Of a DNA stretch of 64,000 nt, positions 1 through 10,131 are shown piece by piece. The position numbers and the translations under genes were made by a program. The notes beneath the pieces are model-generated. The model was not told the origin of the DNA and searched no databases. It worked only from the letters and a program-made list of their open reading frames with translations. Within the stretch, counting starts at the first letter, position 1. Every line of letters starts with the position of its first letter. Origin of the DNA: Actinomycetota bacterium (lineage in GTDB: Bacteria > Actinomycetota > Thermoleophilia > Solirubrobacterales > Solirubrobacteraceae); contig VAWK01000019.1 of the NCBI GenBank assembly GCA_005885515.1, forward strand, positions 1 through 64,000. The letters run 5' to 3'.

Positions 1-1
1 C

Positions 2-223
2 GCCGCGCAGATCGTGCCCTGCAAGCAGGAGCTGTCGATCGAGGACGAGAAGCTCAACCCGTTCGGCGGCGCGATCGCGCTCGGGCACCCCTTCGGCATG
101 ACGGGCGCGCGCATCATGACCACGCTGCTCAACGACCTCGAGACCCTGGATGGGACCTATGGCCTCGAGTCGATGTGCGTCGCCGGCGGCATGGGCATGG
201 CGATGCTCGTAGAACGCCTCTGA
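2..223 (+). CDS. Thiolase (acetyl-CoA acyltransferase), C-terminal fragment
   Basis: The gene enters from the left edge, so only the last 73 codons are present. They carry the thiolase C-terminal signatures: a GGAIALGHP block with the catalytic histidine, the GMTGAR helix, and a CVAGGMGMA segment holding the second active-site cysteine. The family catalyses thiolytic cleavage of 3-ketoacyl-CoA or the reverse condensation, typically in beta-oxidation. It converges on the downstream SDR dehydrogenase, whose closest-looking family also acts on 3-hydroxyacyl-CoA, so the two may serve the same pathway. The substrate cannot be told from the fragment. Confidence 0.93.
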   Translation, partial: AAQIVPCKQELSIEDEKLNPFGGAIALGHPFGMTGARIMTTLLNDLETLDGTYGLESMCVAGGMGMAMLVERL

Positions 224-262
224 GCGGTCATGCCGGGCGCGCGCGGCGCACGGCCGCGCCGC

Positions 263-1024
263 TCAGCGAGGAGGCATCCTCAGCGCTCCGTCGAGGCGAA
301 TCGTCTCGCCGTTGAGCATCCGGTTCTCGATCAGCTGGCACGCCAGCTGCGCGTACTCGGTTGGCGCGCCGAGGCGCTGGGGGTAGGGCACACCCGCGCC
401 GAGCTTCTGGCGCGCCTCCTCCGGCAGCGCGGCCAGCAGCGGCGTGTCGAACAGGCCCGGCGCGATCGTGTTGACCCTGATCCCGTACTGGGCGAGGTCC
501 CGCGCGGCCGGCAGCGTCATCGCCACGACACCTCCCTTGGAGGCAGCGTAGGCGATCTGTCCCACCTGACCGTCGAACGCGGCGATCGACGCGGTGTTGA
601 TGCACACGCCGCGCTCGCCGTCATCCAGCGGCTCGTTGGCGATCATCGCCGCCGCGGCGAAGCGCATCGCGTTGAACGTGCCGATCAGGTTGATCGAGAC
701 GATCGTCTCAAACGGCAGCAGCGGGTGAGGGCCCTTGGAGCCCGCCACCTTCTGTGCCCAGCCGGTTCCCGCACAGCACACCGCCACGCGCAGCCCGCCC
801 TCGCCCCCGGCCGCCTTCGTCACGGCCGCCTGCACCTGATCCTCCTCGCGGACGTCGCAGGTCACCGACTGGATGCCGAGCTCGGACGCCAGCGCATCCG
901 CTTTCTCGGCGTTCACGTCGGCCACCGTCACGCCGGCGCCGCGCGCGTGCAGGGCGCGCACGGTCGCCTCGCCGAGACCCGAGGCTCCGCCCACGACCAG
1001 GGCCGAGCTGCCATCGATGTTCAT
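263..1024 (-). CDS. SDR-family 3-hydroxyacyl-CoA dehydrogenase-like oxidoreductase
   Basis: This is a 253-residue classical short-chain dehydrogenase. The cofactor motif GGASGLGE lies at residues 12-19, followed by a DVR acidic/NAD-selecting segment, a CCAG (NNAG-like) motif, the [11 protein letters not shown] serine and the YAASK catalytic Tyr/Lys. Length and the repeated IAAFDGQ/PYPQRLG segments resemble type-2 (HSD10-like) 3-hydroxyacyl-CoA dehydrogenases, which oxidise 3-hydroxyacyl-CoA with NAD. It is last in a long minus-strand run after egtD (31-base gap) and faces the thiolase fragment. Fatty-acid or branched-chain acyl-CoA oxidation is the likely role; exact substrate is inferred. 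Confidence 0.88.
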   Translation of the reverse strand: MNIDGSSALVVGGASGLGEATVRALHARGAGVTVADVNAEKADALASELGIQSVTCDVREEDQVQAAVTKAAGGEGGLRVAVCCAGTGWAQKVAGSKGPHPLLPFETIVSINLIGTFNAMRFAAAAMIANEPLDDGERGVCINTASIAAFDGQVGQIAYAASKGGVVAMTLPAARDLAQYGIRVNTIAPGLFDTPLLAALPEEARQKLGAGVPYPQRLGAPTEYAQLACQLIENRMLNGETIRLDGALRMPPR

Positions 1025-1055
1025 CGGCCCACGCCGGCGTGCCGCATCTGCGGAC

Positions 1056-2066
1056 CTAGCTGGCCACGCGCCGGGACAGGCTCAGCGCGAACAGCTGCTC
1101 GGGATCGGTCAGCCAGCGAACCAGCTGCAGCCCCGCCGCCGACAGGTCTCCGGCGAGACGCTGGTGCGTGAACTTGGCACTGATCTCCGTGCGCATCTCC
1201 TCGCCCGCCTCGAAGCGCACCGGCAGATCGAGCGCGCGCACGAGCGTCGTGTGCGCGCGCCGCGCTCGCAGGCGCATCTCGATCCACTCGTGTTGCCGAT
1301 CGAACAGCGCCACATGGTCGAAGTCCTGCGGGTCGAACCCCGCGTCGAGCTCGCGGTTGAGCACGCGCAGGACGTTGCGGTTGAACTCCGCCGTGACGCC
1401 CTGGGGGTCGTCGTATGCCGCCTCCAACACCTCGGGATCCTTGACCAGGTCGGTCCCCATCAGCAGGTAGTCGCTCGGTCCCAGCAGGCGTCTGATCTGC
1501 CTCAGCACGCGGCGGCGGCTGCCCGGTGGGAAGTTGCCGATCGTGCCGCCGAGAAAGGCCACCACGCGCCGGCCCACCGCCGGCGGCACGCGGTCCAGAT
1601 GGCGCTCGAAGTCACCGATCACGCCGTGCACCTGCAGGCCGGGATACTCCTCGGTCAGCTCCTCGGCGCAGGCGCGAACCATCTGCTCGGTCACGTCCAC
1701 CGGCACGTAGCGCACCAGCGTGCCGGCTTCGTGCAGGGCGTCCAGCAGCACGCGTGTCTTGGCGGCGGTGCCGGAGCCGAGCTCGACGAGCTCGCTGGCG
1801 CCGGTCAGCCTCGCGAGCTCCTCCGCCTGCTCCTGCAGGATCGACCGCTCGGCGCGCGTGGGGTAGTACTCGGGAAGCTCGCAGATGCGATCGAACAGCT
1901 CCGCCCCGCGCTCGTCGTAGAAATGCTTGGGCGGCAGCTCCTTGAACGGCCGCGTGAGCCCGTCCAGCACATCGTCCGCCAGGGAGCGTTCGTCGGCGCC
2001 CTCCAGGTGGGAGTCGATCCGAACCGCCGGCTCGGCGAGGGGCGGTGGTGGCGTGAGCGGCTCCAT
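1056..2066 (-). CDS. egtD: L-histidine N-alpha-methyltransferase EgtD (ergothioneine)
   Basis: EgtD trimethylates histidine to hercynine using three S-adenosylmethionine, the first step of ergothioneine synthesis. The 336-residue protein has the family's YYPTRAE motif at residues 67-73, the SAM-binding ELGSGT at 95-100 and the LGGTIGNF segment that contacts histidine in characterised EgtD proteins. Length is typical (about 320). It follows egtB with a 103-base gap in the same orientation, so the two are probably co-transcribed. No egtA, egtC or egtE is visible nearby, so the rest of the pathway must lie elsewhere or be replaced. Confidence 0.95.
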   Translation of the reverse strand: MEPLTPPPPLAEPAVRIDSHLEGADERSLADDVLDGLTRPFKELPPKHFYDERGAELFDRICELPEYYPTRAERSILQEQAEELARLTGASELVELGSGTAAKTRVLLDALHEAGTLVRYVPVDVTEQMVRACAEELTEEYPGLQVHGVIGDFERHLDRVPPAVGRRVVAFLGGTIGNFPPGSRRRVLRQIRRLLGPSDYLLMGTDLVKDPEVLEAAYDDPQGVTAEFNRNVLRVLNRELDAGFDPQDFDHVALFDRQHEWIEMRLRARRAHTTLVRALDLPVRFEAGEEMRTEISAKFTHQRLAGDLSAAGLQLVRWLTDPEQLFALSLSRRVAS

Positions 2067-2169
2067 CAGTCGTTCCCGTCGGCTGGGACGCTAGCGAAGA
2101 TCGCCTTCGCCGGCGTACCGCCGCCGCCGCGGCCTGGCGCCGCCGCTGCGAACTGACACCGGCGGCCGC

Positions 2170-3351
2170 TCAGCTGATCGCGTCGCGTGCCAGCCGTACG
2201 CCCGCGAAGATCTGCCGGCGCTGCGGTAGATCCCAGTTGCGAAACGTCACACTGGCCACCCGCGGGGCGGTCGCCCACGAGCCGCCGCGCAGCACGCGGT
2301 AGGAGTCGCCGAAGAAGACCTCCGAGTACTCGCGGTAAGGATGTGCGCGGAACCCCGGATATCCCCGGAAGGCGCTGCGGGTCCACTCCCACACCTGTCC
2401 GGCCGCCGCCAGCGCTCCGGCGCCGCTGCCATCGGGCGCGTCCCGCCCGCCGCTCGCGCGCGCCGCCTTCTCCCACTCCGCCTCGCTTGGCAGGCGCGCC
2501 TCGCGCGCGCGCGCGAACGCCTCGGCCTCGAACCAGGAGACGTGGCACACCGGCGCCCGCGGGTCACCCGCGGCGATGGCGGGGTGGTGGCCGATGCCCT
2601 CGCGCTGCTTCCAGGCCCAGCCCTCCGGCGACCACCACTCGCGGCGCTCGTACCCGCCTTCGTCGCTGAAGCGCAGCCAGCTCTCATTGCTCACGGGGCG
2701 CTGGGCGATGGCGAACGCCGCCAGCTCGACCGGGTGTTGGGGGCGCTCGTTGTCGTACGCGAACCCCTCCTGGGAGGCCCCCATCTGGAACGCTCCGGCG
2801 GCGATCCGGACCCAGCCCGGCGGCTCCTCCATCGGTGCCAGCGCGGGCTCGCCCGCCGGCAGCAAGCCGGCGATCGCGAGCGTCTGGCGCATCGTCTCGC
2901 TGTGCTGCAGCTCGTGGCGGATGACCATCTCGCACACGACGCCGTCGCCAACCCCCCCACGTTGCAGCGCCTCGACGACGCGTGCTCGCACCGCGCGCAT
3001 GTACTCGCGGGCCTCGGCCGGGCCCAGGATCGCTATTTCAGCGCGCACCGGGCGGGGGGTCTCGAAGGCGTCGTAGCGCTGCGCGAGCTCTGCTCGCAGG
3101 AGCTCCAGGCCGCCGAGGCGATGGGCGAGCCACAGATCCTCATACGCGGCGATGTGCCCCAGGTCCCACGCGAGCGGGCTCATGATCGGCGAGTGCGCCC
3201 GCTCCAGGTCGGCGTCCGCGAGCCCCGCCACCAGCGCGAGCGTGCGATCGCGCGCCTCCTGCAGCGCGGCCAGCGTGCGCTCGGGCTCGCCGCGCGGTGC
3301 CCGGCGGGCATCGCGCGCGGGCTGCATCGTCTTCTGGGTGCCGCTGGCCAT
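2170..3351 (-). CDS. egtB: Ergothioneine synthesis iron(II) sulfoxide synthase EgtB
   Basis: EgtB couples hercynine to a thiol donor (gamma-glutamylcysteine or cysteine) with O2, forming the C-S bond. The 393-residue protein has an N-terminal DinB-like four-helix domain carrying the iron ligands His66 (in DLGHIAAYED) and His146/His150 (in RHELQHSE), followed by a formylglycine-generating-enzyme-like C-terminal domain from about residue 188 (GAFQMGAS) ending with the LRGGSWAT and FAGVRLAR blocks. It starts 6 bases after the upstream phosphatase stop, so it sits at the tail of the pentose phosphate operon. The start is an ATG without a strong ribosome binding site. Confidence 0.95.
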   Translation of the reverse strand: MASGTQKTMQPARDARRAPRGEPERTLAALQEARDRTLALVAGLADADLERAHSPIMSPLAWDLGHIAAYEDLWLAHRLGGLELLRAELAQRYDAFETPRPVRAEIAILGPAEAREYMRAVRARVVEALQRGGVGDGVVCEMVIRHELQHSETMRQTLAIAGLLPAGEPALAPMEEPPGWVRIAAGAFQMGASQEGFAYDNERPQHPVELAAFAIAQRPVSNESWLRFSDEGGYERREWWSPEGWAWKQREGIGHHPAIAAGDPRAPVCHVSWFEAEAFARAREARLPSEAEWEKAARASGGRDAPDGSGAGALAAAGQVWEWTRSAFRGYPGFRAHPYREYSEVFFGDSYRVLRGGSWATAPRVASVTFRNWDLPQRRQIFAGVRLARDAIS

Positions 3352-3356
3352 GACCG

Positions 3357-3965
3357 CTATGGCGCCTCACTGTAGGAGGTGGCGCAGCTCCAGCGCGCCA
3401 GCGCCCGCGTTTCGTGCTCCTCGCCCAGCACGCACACCGCCGCCGTCGCCAGCAGCAGCCGCGCGCCCTCGGCCGCCGCGAGCCCGATCCAGCGCGCGCC
3501 AAGCACGCGCAGCAGGTGGCCGTGAGAGAACACTGCCACCGCGCCGCCCGGCGCCTGCAGCTCGGCGATCACGCGGTCGGCACGCCTGCCGACCGCCTCA
3601 ACCTTCTCGCCCCCCGGGCACCCGTCGCGCCACAGGCTCCAACCGGGCCGCCGGGCCTGCACCTCGGCGCTCGTGAGCCCCTCGTAGTCGCCGTAGTCCC
3701 ACTCGCGCAACTCCTCGCGCACGCTGGCCTGCCCGCCCAGCCCGCACAGCTCGCAGGTTTCGCGCGCCCGGCGGGCGGGACTCACGAGCACGTGCTCAAA
3801 ACGCCACTGCGCGAGCGCGGCCGCGAGCGCGCGCGCCAGCGACCTGCCGTGCTCGCTGAGGGGCACGTCGCTGCGACCGGTGTGCCGTCCGGCGCGACTC
3901 CACTCGGTCTCCGCGTGGCGCACGAGCACGATCTCGCCGTCGCGCGCGTCGAGGCCGGGGCTCAT
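3357..3965 (-). CDS. Histidine phosphatase family protein (phosphoglycerate mutase-like)
   Basis: This 202-residue protein has the RHAETEW phosphohistidine motif (Arg16, His17), the SPARRARET segment and the second catalytic histidine in VFSHGHLLRVL. These define the branch-1 histidine phosphatases, which remove phosphate from sugar phosphates, nucleotides or proteins. The chosen start overlaps the end of pgl by four bases (ATGA), implying translational coupling. Operon membership suggests a sugar-phosphate substrate from the pentose phosphate pathway, but the motif cannot tell which. Confidence 0.88.
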   Translation of the reverse strand: MSPGLDARDGEIVLVRHAETEWSRAGRHTGRSDVPLSEHGRSLARALAAALAQWRFEHVLVSPARRARETCELCGLGGQASVREELREWDYGDYEGLTSAEVQARRPGWSLWRDGCPGGEKVEAVGRRADRVIAELQAPGGAVAVFSHGHLLRVLGARWIGLAAAEGARLLLATAAVCVLGEEHETRALARWSCATSYSEAP

Positions 3966-4696
3966 CCGCGGGCCGCTTCGGGCGCGGCGGCATCGTCGAC
4001 GATGACCGTCAGGCGCTCGCGCGCCAGCAGGCTCGCGGGAACGTGAGGCGAAGGCTCGGCGAGCATCGCCGCGACCGCGGCGGTCTTCTCGGCGCCCGTC
4101 GCCAGCAGCAGGCAGCGCTGCGCCGCGCGCAGCACCGGCAGCCCGAGCGTGATCCGCTCCGGCGGCGGCTTGGGCGAGTCGCGCACGCCGAGGCACGCGC
4201 TCGCCTCGTCTTGCAGCGAGGGCGCATCGGGGAACAGGGAGGCCACATGCCCGTCCTCGCCGATGCCCAGCACTGCCAGGTCGAGCGCGGGCGGGCCGGC
4301 CTGCTGACCAGGCGCTCGCGCGCGCGGAACACTCGCCAGCAAGGCGCGTGCGTAGCGGCGCGCGCCCTCCTCGGGGCCCAGCTCGCCCTCCATGCGGTGG
4401 ACCCGCTCGGGCGCGATGCGCGCCGGCGCGAGCAGGCTTTCGGCGACCATCCGGTAATTACTCTGATCGTCCTCGGGCCCCACGCAGCGCTCATCGGCGA
4501 ACCACACCTGCACCTCAGCCCATTCCTGCGGCGTCCGCGCGAGCAGCTCATAGGTGTGCTTCGGCGAGCGTCCCCCGGCGAGCGCGACGTGAACGCGGCG
4601 ATGGTCGGCTCTCGCCGCCCGCACGTGGCGCAGCACCTCATCGGCAGCGCGCAGCGCGACCGCCTCGGGGTCCGCACACGTCGTCAGTCGCGTCAT
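3962..4696 (-). CDS. pgl: 6-phosphogluconolactonase
   Basis: Pgl hydrolyses 6-phosphogluconolactone to 6-phosphogluconate, the second step of the oxidative pentose phosphate pathway. The 244-residue sequence shows the family hallmarks LAGGRSPKHTYELL near residue 39, WFADERCV, the SNYRMV helix and GIGEDGHVASLFPD. The start codon overlaps the opcA stop (ATGA), and its own end overlaps the phosphatase, so translation is coupled on both sides. Substrate comes from Zwf encoded two genes upstream. Confidence 0.95.
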   Translation of the reverse strand: MTRLTTCADPEAVALRAADEVLRHVRAARADHRRVHVALAGGRSPKHTYELLARTPQEWAEVQVWFADERCVGPEDDQSNYRMVAESLLAPARIAPERVHRMEGELGPEEGARRYARALLASVPRARAPGQQAGPPALDLAVLGIGEDGHVASLFPDAPSLQDEASACLGVRDSPKPPPERITLGLPVLRAAQRCLLLATGAEKTAAVAAMLAEPSPHVPASLLARERLTVIVDDAAAPEAARG

Positions 4697-5742
4697 GGCA
4701 GCATCGCCTGGGCGGCCTCCAGCGCGGGCACGTAGGTGGGATCGCGAAGCAAGGCCTGGCGGATGCCCTCGCCGAGGATGCCCTGCTCCCCGCGCGAGGC
4801 GCCCAGCAACGTCCAGCTGCGCTCGGCGCCGCGGTCGCTCGCGTGGGCTTGCAGCCCGCCGGGTCCGCGATCGAGGCTCAAGCGCCGCCCGGAGGAGACC
4901 TCCAAGCTCAGGCCCGCCAGACCCCGCACCTGCTGCTCGGGCGCGGCCTGCAGGCGCAGAGCGACATCCTGGCGGCGCGCGCGGGCCTTGCCGATCAGCG
5001 CCTCGCCGTGGCCGAGCAGCGGTTCCACGTCCCACTGCAGGCGCGCGGCCAGCCAGCCGATGAGCAGCATGCCCGCCACGGTCGAGGCCGGGTGGTGACG
5101 CACCGCGACCTTGGCGATCGCGCCCAGCTCGCGCCGCCTGTGCGGCGGGTCGAAGATCGCCGCGATGCGCTCCCGCCAGGGCGTCGAGCGCAGCCACGCG
5201 AGGTCCACGACGTAGGCCTCGCGGCTCAGCGCGCACGCGCGGTCGATCGCCTCTCGCCACACCGCCTCGTCGACCGAGTCCACGAGCACCGCCTGCGCCA
5301 GCGGCAGCAGCGCGTCGAGCGCCTCCGGGTGCCCGTGCGGTGACCACAGCAGCGTGGGCATGTCGGTAACGACCAGGGGGTCGGCGATCGTCAGCAGGTC
5401 GTCGAGATGCCTGTCCCCGATCTCGACCACGATCGTCTCGCGCAGCAGCCCCAGCTCACCCGGCGCACGCCGTTCGGTGGCGATCGCGACGCGCGCATCG
5501 AGGCGCTCGCGGCGCGGCTCGTAGGCGAGCACGAGCAGGCGGGAGGCGTTGTAGCGCCCCACGCCGCCCAGGCGGTTGGCGATCTCCCCGCTCCATTGCC
5601 GGTCCACGAACGCGATCATGTTCAGCACCCGCGCGGGCACGTAGTCGTTGTTTTCGGCGTGCTGCCGAGCCAGCAGCCGGCGCAGCGCGGCTTCGATGTC
5701 GTCGGGCGTGGTGCCCTGCTCGCTCCACACGACGTCCGTCAT
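4693..5742 (-). CDS. opcA: Glucose-6-phosphate dehydrogenase assembly protein OpcA
   Basis: OpcA is needed for assembly and redox-dependent activity of glucose-6-phosphate dehydrogenase in cyanobacteria and actinobacteria. The 349-residue reading from the ATG at 5742 begins MTDVVWSEQGTTPDDIEAAL, shows the conserved NMIAFVD stretch and a mid-region LPTLLWSP-type segment (TDMPTLLWSPHG) that typifies the family. A longer reading would overlap zwf and adds only an arginine-rich tail, so the internal start is preferred. It lies between zwf (10-base gap) and pgl (4-base overlap), the usual actinobacterial arrangement. Confidence 0.92.
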   Translation of the reverse strand: MTDVVWSEQGTTPDDIEAALRRLLARQHAENNDYVPARVLNMIAFVDRQWSGEIANRLGGVGRYNASRLLVLAYEPRRERLDARVAIATERRAPGELGLLRETIVVEIGDRHLDDLLTIADPLVVTDMPTLLWSPHGHPEALDALLPLAQAVLVDSVDEAVWREAIDRACALSREAYVVDLAWLRSTPWRERIAAIFDPPHRRRELGAIAKVAVRHHPASTVAGMLLIGWLAARLQWDVEPLLGHGEALIGKARARRQDVALRLQAAPEQQVRGLAGLSLEVSSGRRLSLDRGPGGLQAHASDRGAERSWTLLGASRGEQGILGEGIRQALLRDPTYVPALEAAQAMLP

Positions 5743-5752
5743 CGCGCGCGCG

Positions 5753-7321
<1,569 letters not shown>

Positions 7322-7334
7322 CAGCGGCTCGGCC

Positions 7335-8297
7335 TCACTGCGAGCTCGACTTCGCGGGCGCGGGCTCGACGGCGTGCCCACCGAACTCGTGGCGCAGCGC
7401 CGCCAGCACGCGGTCGGCGAACTCGCCGTTGCCGCGGGAGCGCAGGCGCGCGTACAGTGAGGCCGTGATCACCGGCGTGGGGACGTCGTGCGCGGTGGCA
7501 TCGGCGATCGTCCAGCGGCCCTCGCCCGAGTCCTCGGTGTAACCCTCGATCGCGTCCAGCTCATTGCCGCTCTGTTCGAACGCGAGCGCCGCCAGTTCGC
7601 ACAGCCACGAGCGAACGACCGAGCCCTGGCCCCACAGGTGCGCGATCTTGGCGTTGTCGAGCTGGTACTCGCACGCGTCGAACAGGTTGAACCCCTCCGC
7701 ATAGGCCTGCATGAGCCCGTACTCGACCCCGTTGTGGACCATCTTCACGTAGTGCCCCGCGCCGGTCGGGCCGAAGTGCATCCAGCCGCGCGGGCCGATC
7801 GCCGCGCGACTGTTCGCGCCCGTCTCGGGCGCCAGCACGTCGAGGATCGGAGCCAGCCGCTTGACCGCCTTGGCCGGTCCCCCAACCATCATGCAGTAGC
7901 CGACCTGTAGCCCCCACACGCCGCCGGAGACACCGACGTCGACGTAGTCGATGCCGCTGCGCCCGAGCGCCTTGGCCCGCCGCTTGTCGTCGGTCCAGCG
8001 CGAGTTGCCGCCGTCGACGATCGCATCGCCTGACTCCAGCAGCTTCGCCAGCTTGTCCACGGTTTGCTGGGTGGGGTCGCCGGCGGGCACCATGACCCAC
8101 ACGATCCGCGGCGGGCGCAGCTGCTTGACGAGGTCCTTCAGCGAGTCCGCGCCGGCGGCGCCGCGCTTGACCGCGCGTTTGACGGCTCGCTTGTCGAAGT
8201 CAAACGCGACCACCTCGTGCTTTGAGTCGCGCCGAATGCGGTGCACCATGTTCCCGCCCATCTTGCCGAGCCCTACAAAGCCGATCTGCTGCGTCAT
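7335..8297 (-). CDS. gnd: 6-phosphogluconate dehydrogenase, decarboxylating (short NAD-type)
   Basis: Gnd converts 6-phosphogluconate to ribulose 5-phosphate and CO2. At 320 residues this is the short form typical of NAD-preferring enzymes rather than the 470-residue NADP type. Visible motifs are GFVGLGKMGGNM at the N-terminus, VDGGNSRWTDD and GVSGGVWGLQVG with the substrate-binding loop, and the acidic DFD after the second strand fits NAD preference (inference). A good GGGAGGAG ribosome binding site precedes the ATG at 8297. The start overlaps the pgi stop (ATGA). Confidence 0.95.
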   Translation of the reverse strand: MTQQIGFVGLGKMGGNMVHRIRRDSKHEVVAFDFDKRAVKRAVKRGAAGADSLKDLVKQLRPPRIVWVMVPAGDPTQQTVDKLAKLLESGDAIVDGGNSRWTDDKRRAKALGRSGIDYVDVGVSGGVWGLQVGYCMMVGGPAKAVKRLAPILDVLAPETGANSRAAIGPRGWMHFGPTGAGHYVKMVHNGVEYGLMQAYAEGFNLFDACEYQLDNAKIAHLWGQGSVVRSWLCELAALAFEQSGNELDAIEGYTEDSGEGRWTIADATAHDVPTPVITASLYARLRSRGNGEFADRVLAALRHEFGGHAVEPAPAKSSSQ

Positions 8298-9988
8298 GCG
8301 CTCCTCCCGGATCCAGCTAGCCGATTGATGTCCGCGACCAGGTCCAGCACCGCGCGCGCGGGATCTCCGCACGATCGCACGCGCTCGGCGGGCAGGCCGA
8401 GCTCGCGCAGCGTCTGCAGGTCCCCGGTGGCCTGCGCGTTCTTGAGCGTGGTGAGGCCGTACGCGGCTCCCGGGATGTCGATGTCCGGGGGCTCGTCGTG
8501 GAGCAGCTGCAGGAAACGGCCCGTCTTCGGACCGCCCTTGTGGAACTGCCCCGTGGAGTGCAGGAAGCGCGGGCCGTAGCCGAACGTGGTCGTCGCCCTG
8601 GTGCGCCGGCGCAGCGCCACGCGCAGCTCGCTTACGGCGGCGTCGACCTCGGCGGTGGGGCGCAGGTAGCCCATGATCGCGACGTACTGCGGCGGGGCCG
8701 CCTCGCCCAGCAGCTGGTCGAGTGCCGGAGCGTCGGCGTCGGCGAGCTCGGGCAGCTCGTGGCTGCGCTCATACTCGGCGAGTACCCGGTTGGTGGCGTC
8801 CTTAGCCTGCTGCACGTTGGGCTGGTCGAACGGATTGATCTCAAGCCCCCAGCCGGCGACCGCCACCGCGATCTCCCACAGCATGAACACGCGCCCGAGA
8901 TCGCCGGGCCCGCGCGTGGGCACCGTGATCACCGGGTGGCCCGCACCGGCCAGCGCCTGCACGGCCTGCTCGCGCGGCCGGTCGGGCATCTCGAGGTCGG
9001 GCAGATATGCGAACACGCGATCCTCGCCGTACTGCTCGGGCTCCCCCAGCGGCTCCTCGGCCACGGGCAGGATGCCCCTGCCGTGCTTGCCGGTGGACTC
9101 GGCCACGAGCTGCTCCAGCCACAGGCCCAGTCCCGGCAGCGTGCTCGAGATGATGAACGTGAGCTTGTCACGCCCGGCCCGAGCGAGCGCGCTCAGCGCC
9201 GCTCCCAGCCACACGCCTGCCTCCGTCTCGCCGCCGTCAGAGCCGTCAGGCGGCTCGCCCGACCCGGCGTCCGCGACCCCGCGCACACGCGTGCGGCGCG
9301 CCTCCGGGGCGCCGTTCAACAGCGCGGCGACGTCGGCGCCGATCAGCGCGCCCGGCACGATGCCGAACGCCGACAGCGCGCTGTAGCGCCCGCCGATGTC
9401 CGGGTCGCCCGCGAACACCCGCCCGAAGCCGTGCGCTCTGGCCAGCTGCTCGAGCCCCGAGCCCGGGTCGGTGATCGCCGCGAAGCGCTCGCCCGCTCCG
9501 CTCAGGGCCCAGAAGTGCGCGAACAGCGACAGCGGCTCGATCGTGCCGCCTGACTTCGAGGAGACCACAAACAAGGTGCGCGGGATCTGCACCTGCGCTT
9601 CGACGGCGCGCACGGTGGCCGCGTCGGTGGAGTCCAGCACATGCAGCGCGGGGCGCTCGCGCTGGCGGGGAAAGCAGCGGCGCAGCACCTCCGGCGCCAG
9701 CGAGGAGCCGCCCATTCCGAGCAGCACGACGTCGCGGATGCGGTCGTCGCGCACGCGGTCGGCGAACGCGCATATGTCATCGAGCTCGGCGAGCATGCGC
9801 TCGGCGATCGTCAGCCACCCAAGACGGTTGGCGACCTCCGGCGTGCTGGCCGGCCCCCACAGCGTGGCGTCGGCCTGAGTCAGCCGCTGCGACACGCGCG
9901 CGCTGGCCGCGGCGCGGAGCTGCTCGGCGACCGCCGCTGCGAGCGAGTCGGGGATGCGGGCCTCGAGCGTGAGGGCAGCGTCGCTCAC
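8294..9988 (-). CDS. pgi: Glucose-6-phosphate isomerase (class seen fused to transaldolase elsewhere)
   Basis: Pgi interconverts glucose 6-phosphate and fructose 6-phosphate. The 564-residue protein contains VVLLGMGGSSLAPE, the sugar-binding SSKSGGTIEP motif, GGRYSALSAFG and a late FLHSTGQFHKGG block. The sequence style resembles the isomerase half of bifunctional transaldolase/isomerase proteins, but no transaldolase domain is present. A loop of about 25 Gly/Asp/Glu-rich residues (near 9240-9300) interrupts the middle. The start is GTG; a TACGAT box lies 6 bases upstream on this strand. It opens the minus-strand operon and is divergent from glpX. Confidence 0.95.
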   Translation of the reverse strand: MSDAALTLEARIPDSLAAAVAEQLRAAASARVSQRLTQADATLWGPASTPEVANRLGWLTIAERMLAELDDICAFADRVRDDRIRDVVLLGMGGSSLAPEVLRRCFPRQRERPALHVLDSTDAATVRAVEAQVQIPRTLFVVSSKSGGTIEPLSLFAHFWALSGAGERFAAITDPGSGLEQLARAHGFGRVFAGDPDIGGRYSALSAFGIVPGALIGADVAALLNGAPEARRTRVRGVADAGSGEPPDGSDGGETEAGVWLGAALSALARAGRDKLTFIISSTLPGLGLWLEQLVAESTGKHGRGILPVAEEPLGEPEQYGEDRVFAYLPDLEMPDRPREQAVQALAGAGHPVITVPTRGPGDLGRVFMLWEIAVAVAGWGLEINPFDQPNVQQAKDATNRVLAEYERSHELPELADADAPALDQLLGEAAPPQYVAIMGYLRPTAEVDAAVSELRVALRRRTRATTTFGYGPRFLHSTGQFHKGGPKTGRFLQLLHDEPPDIDIPGAAYGLTTLKNAQATGDLQTLRELGLPAERVRSCGDPARAVLDLVADINRLAGSGRSA

Positions 9989-9994
9989 TCCACG

Positions 9995-10000
9995 ATCGTA
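9995..10000 (-). promoter_or_regulatory. Candidate -10 box for the pgi operon
   Basis: The hexamer TACGAT ends six bases before the pgi GTG on the minus strand. It fits the TANNNT pattern seen ahead of many starts in this window and would give a leaderless or nearly leaderless transcript. No convincing -35 element was found. Confidence 0.35.
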
Positions 10001-10131
10001 GTCGCAGCGGCGCGCGCGGCGGATGCTCGTGTAGGTTTCAAGCGCGACTGCCCGGTCGCGCAGCCGGCGCGCGGCCCGCCGGGCGTGAGCTCGCCCGTCG
10101 CGCGCGCGAAGATGAGTTCACCTAAGAATCG

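Noticed and set aside
236..260. GGCGCG-13-CGCGCC inverted repeat between thiolase and SDR as a terminator
   Set aside because: In DNA this GC-rich such short stems arise by chance and there is no T-run.
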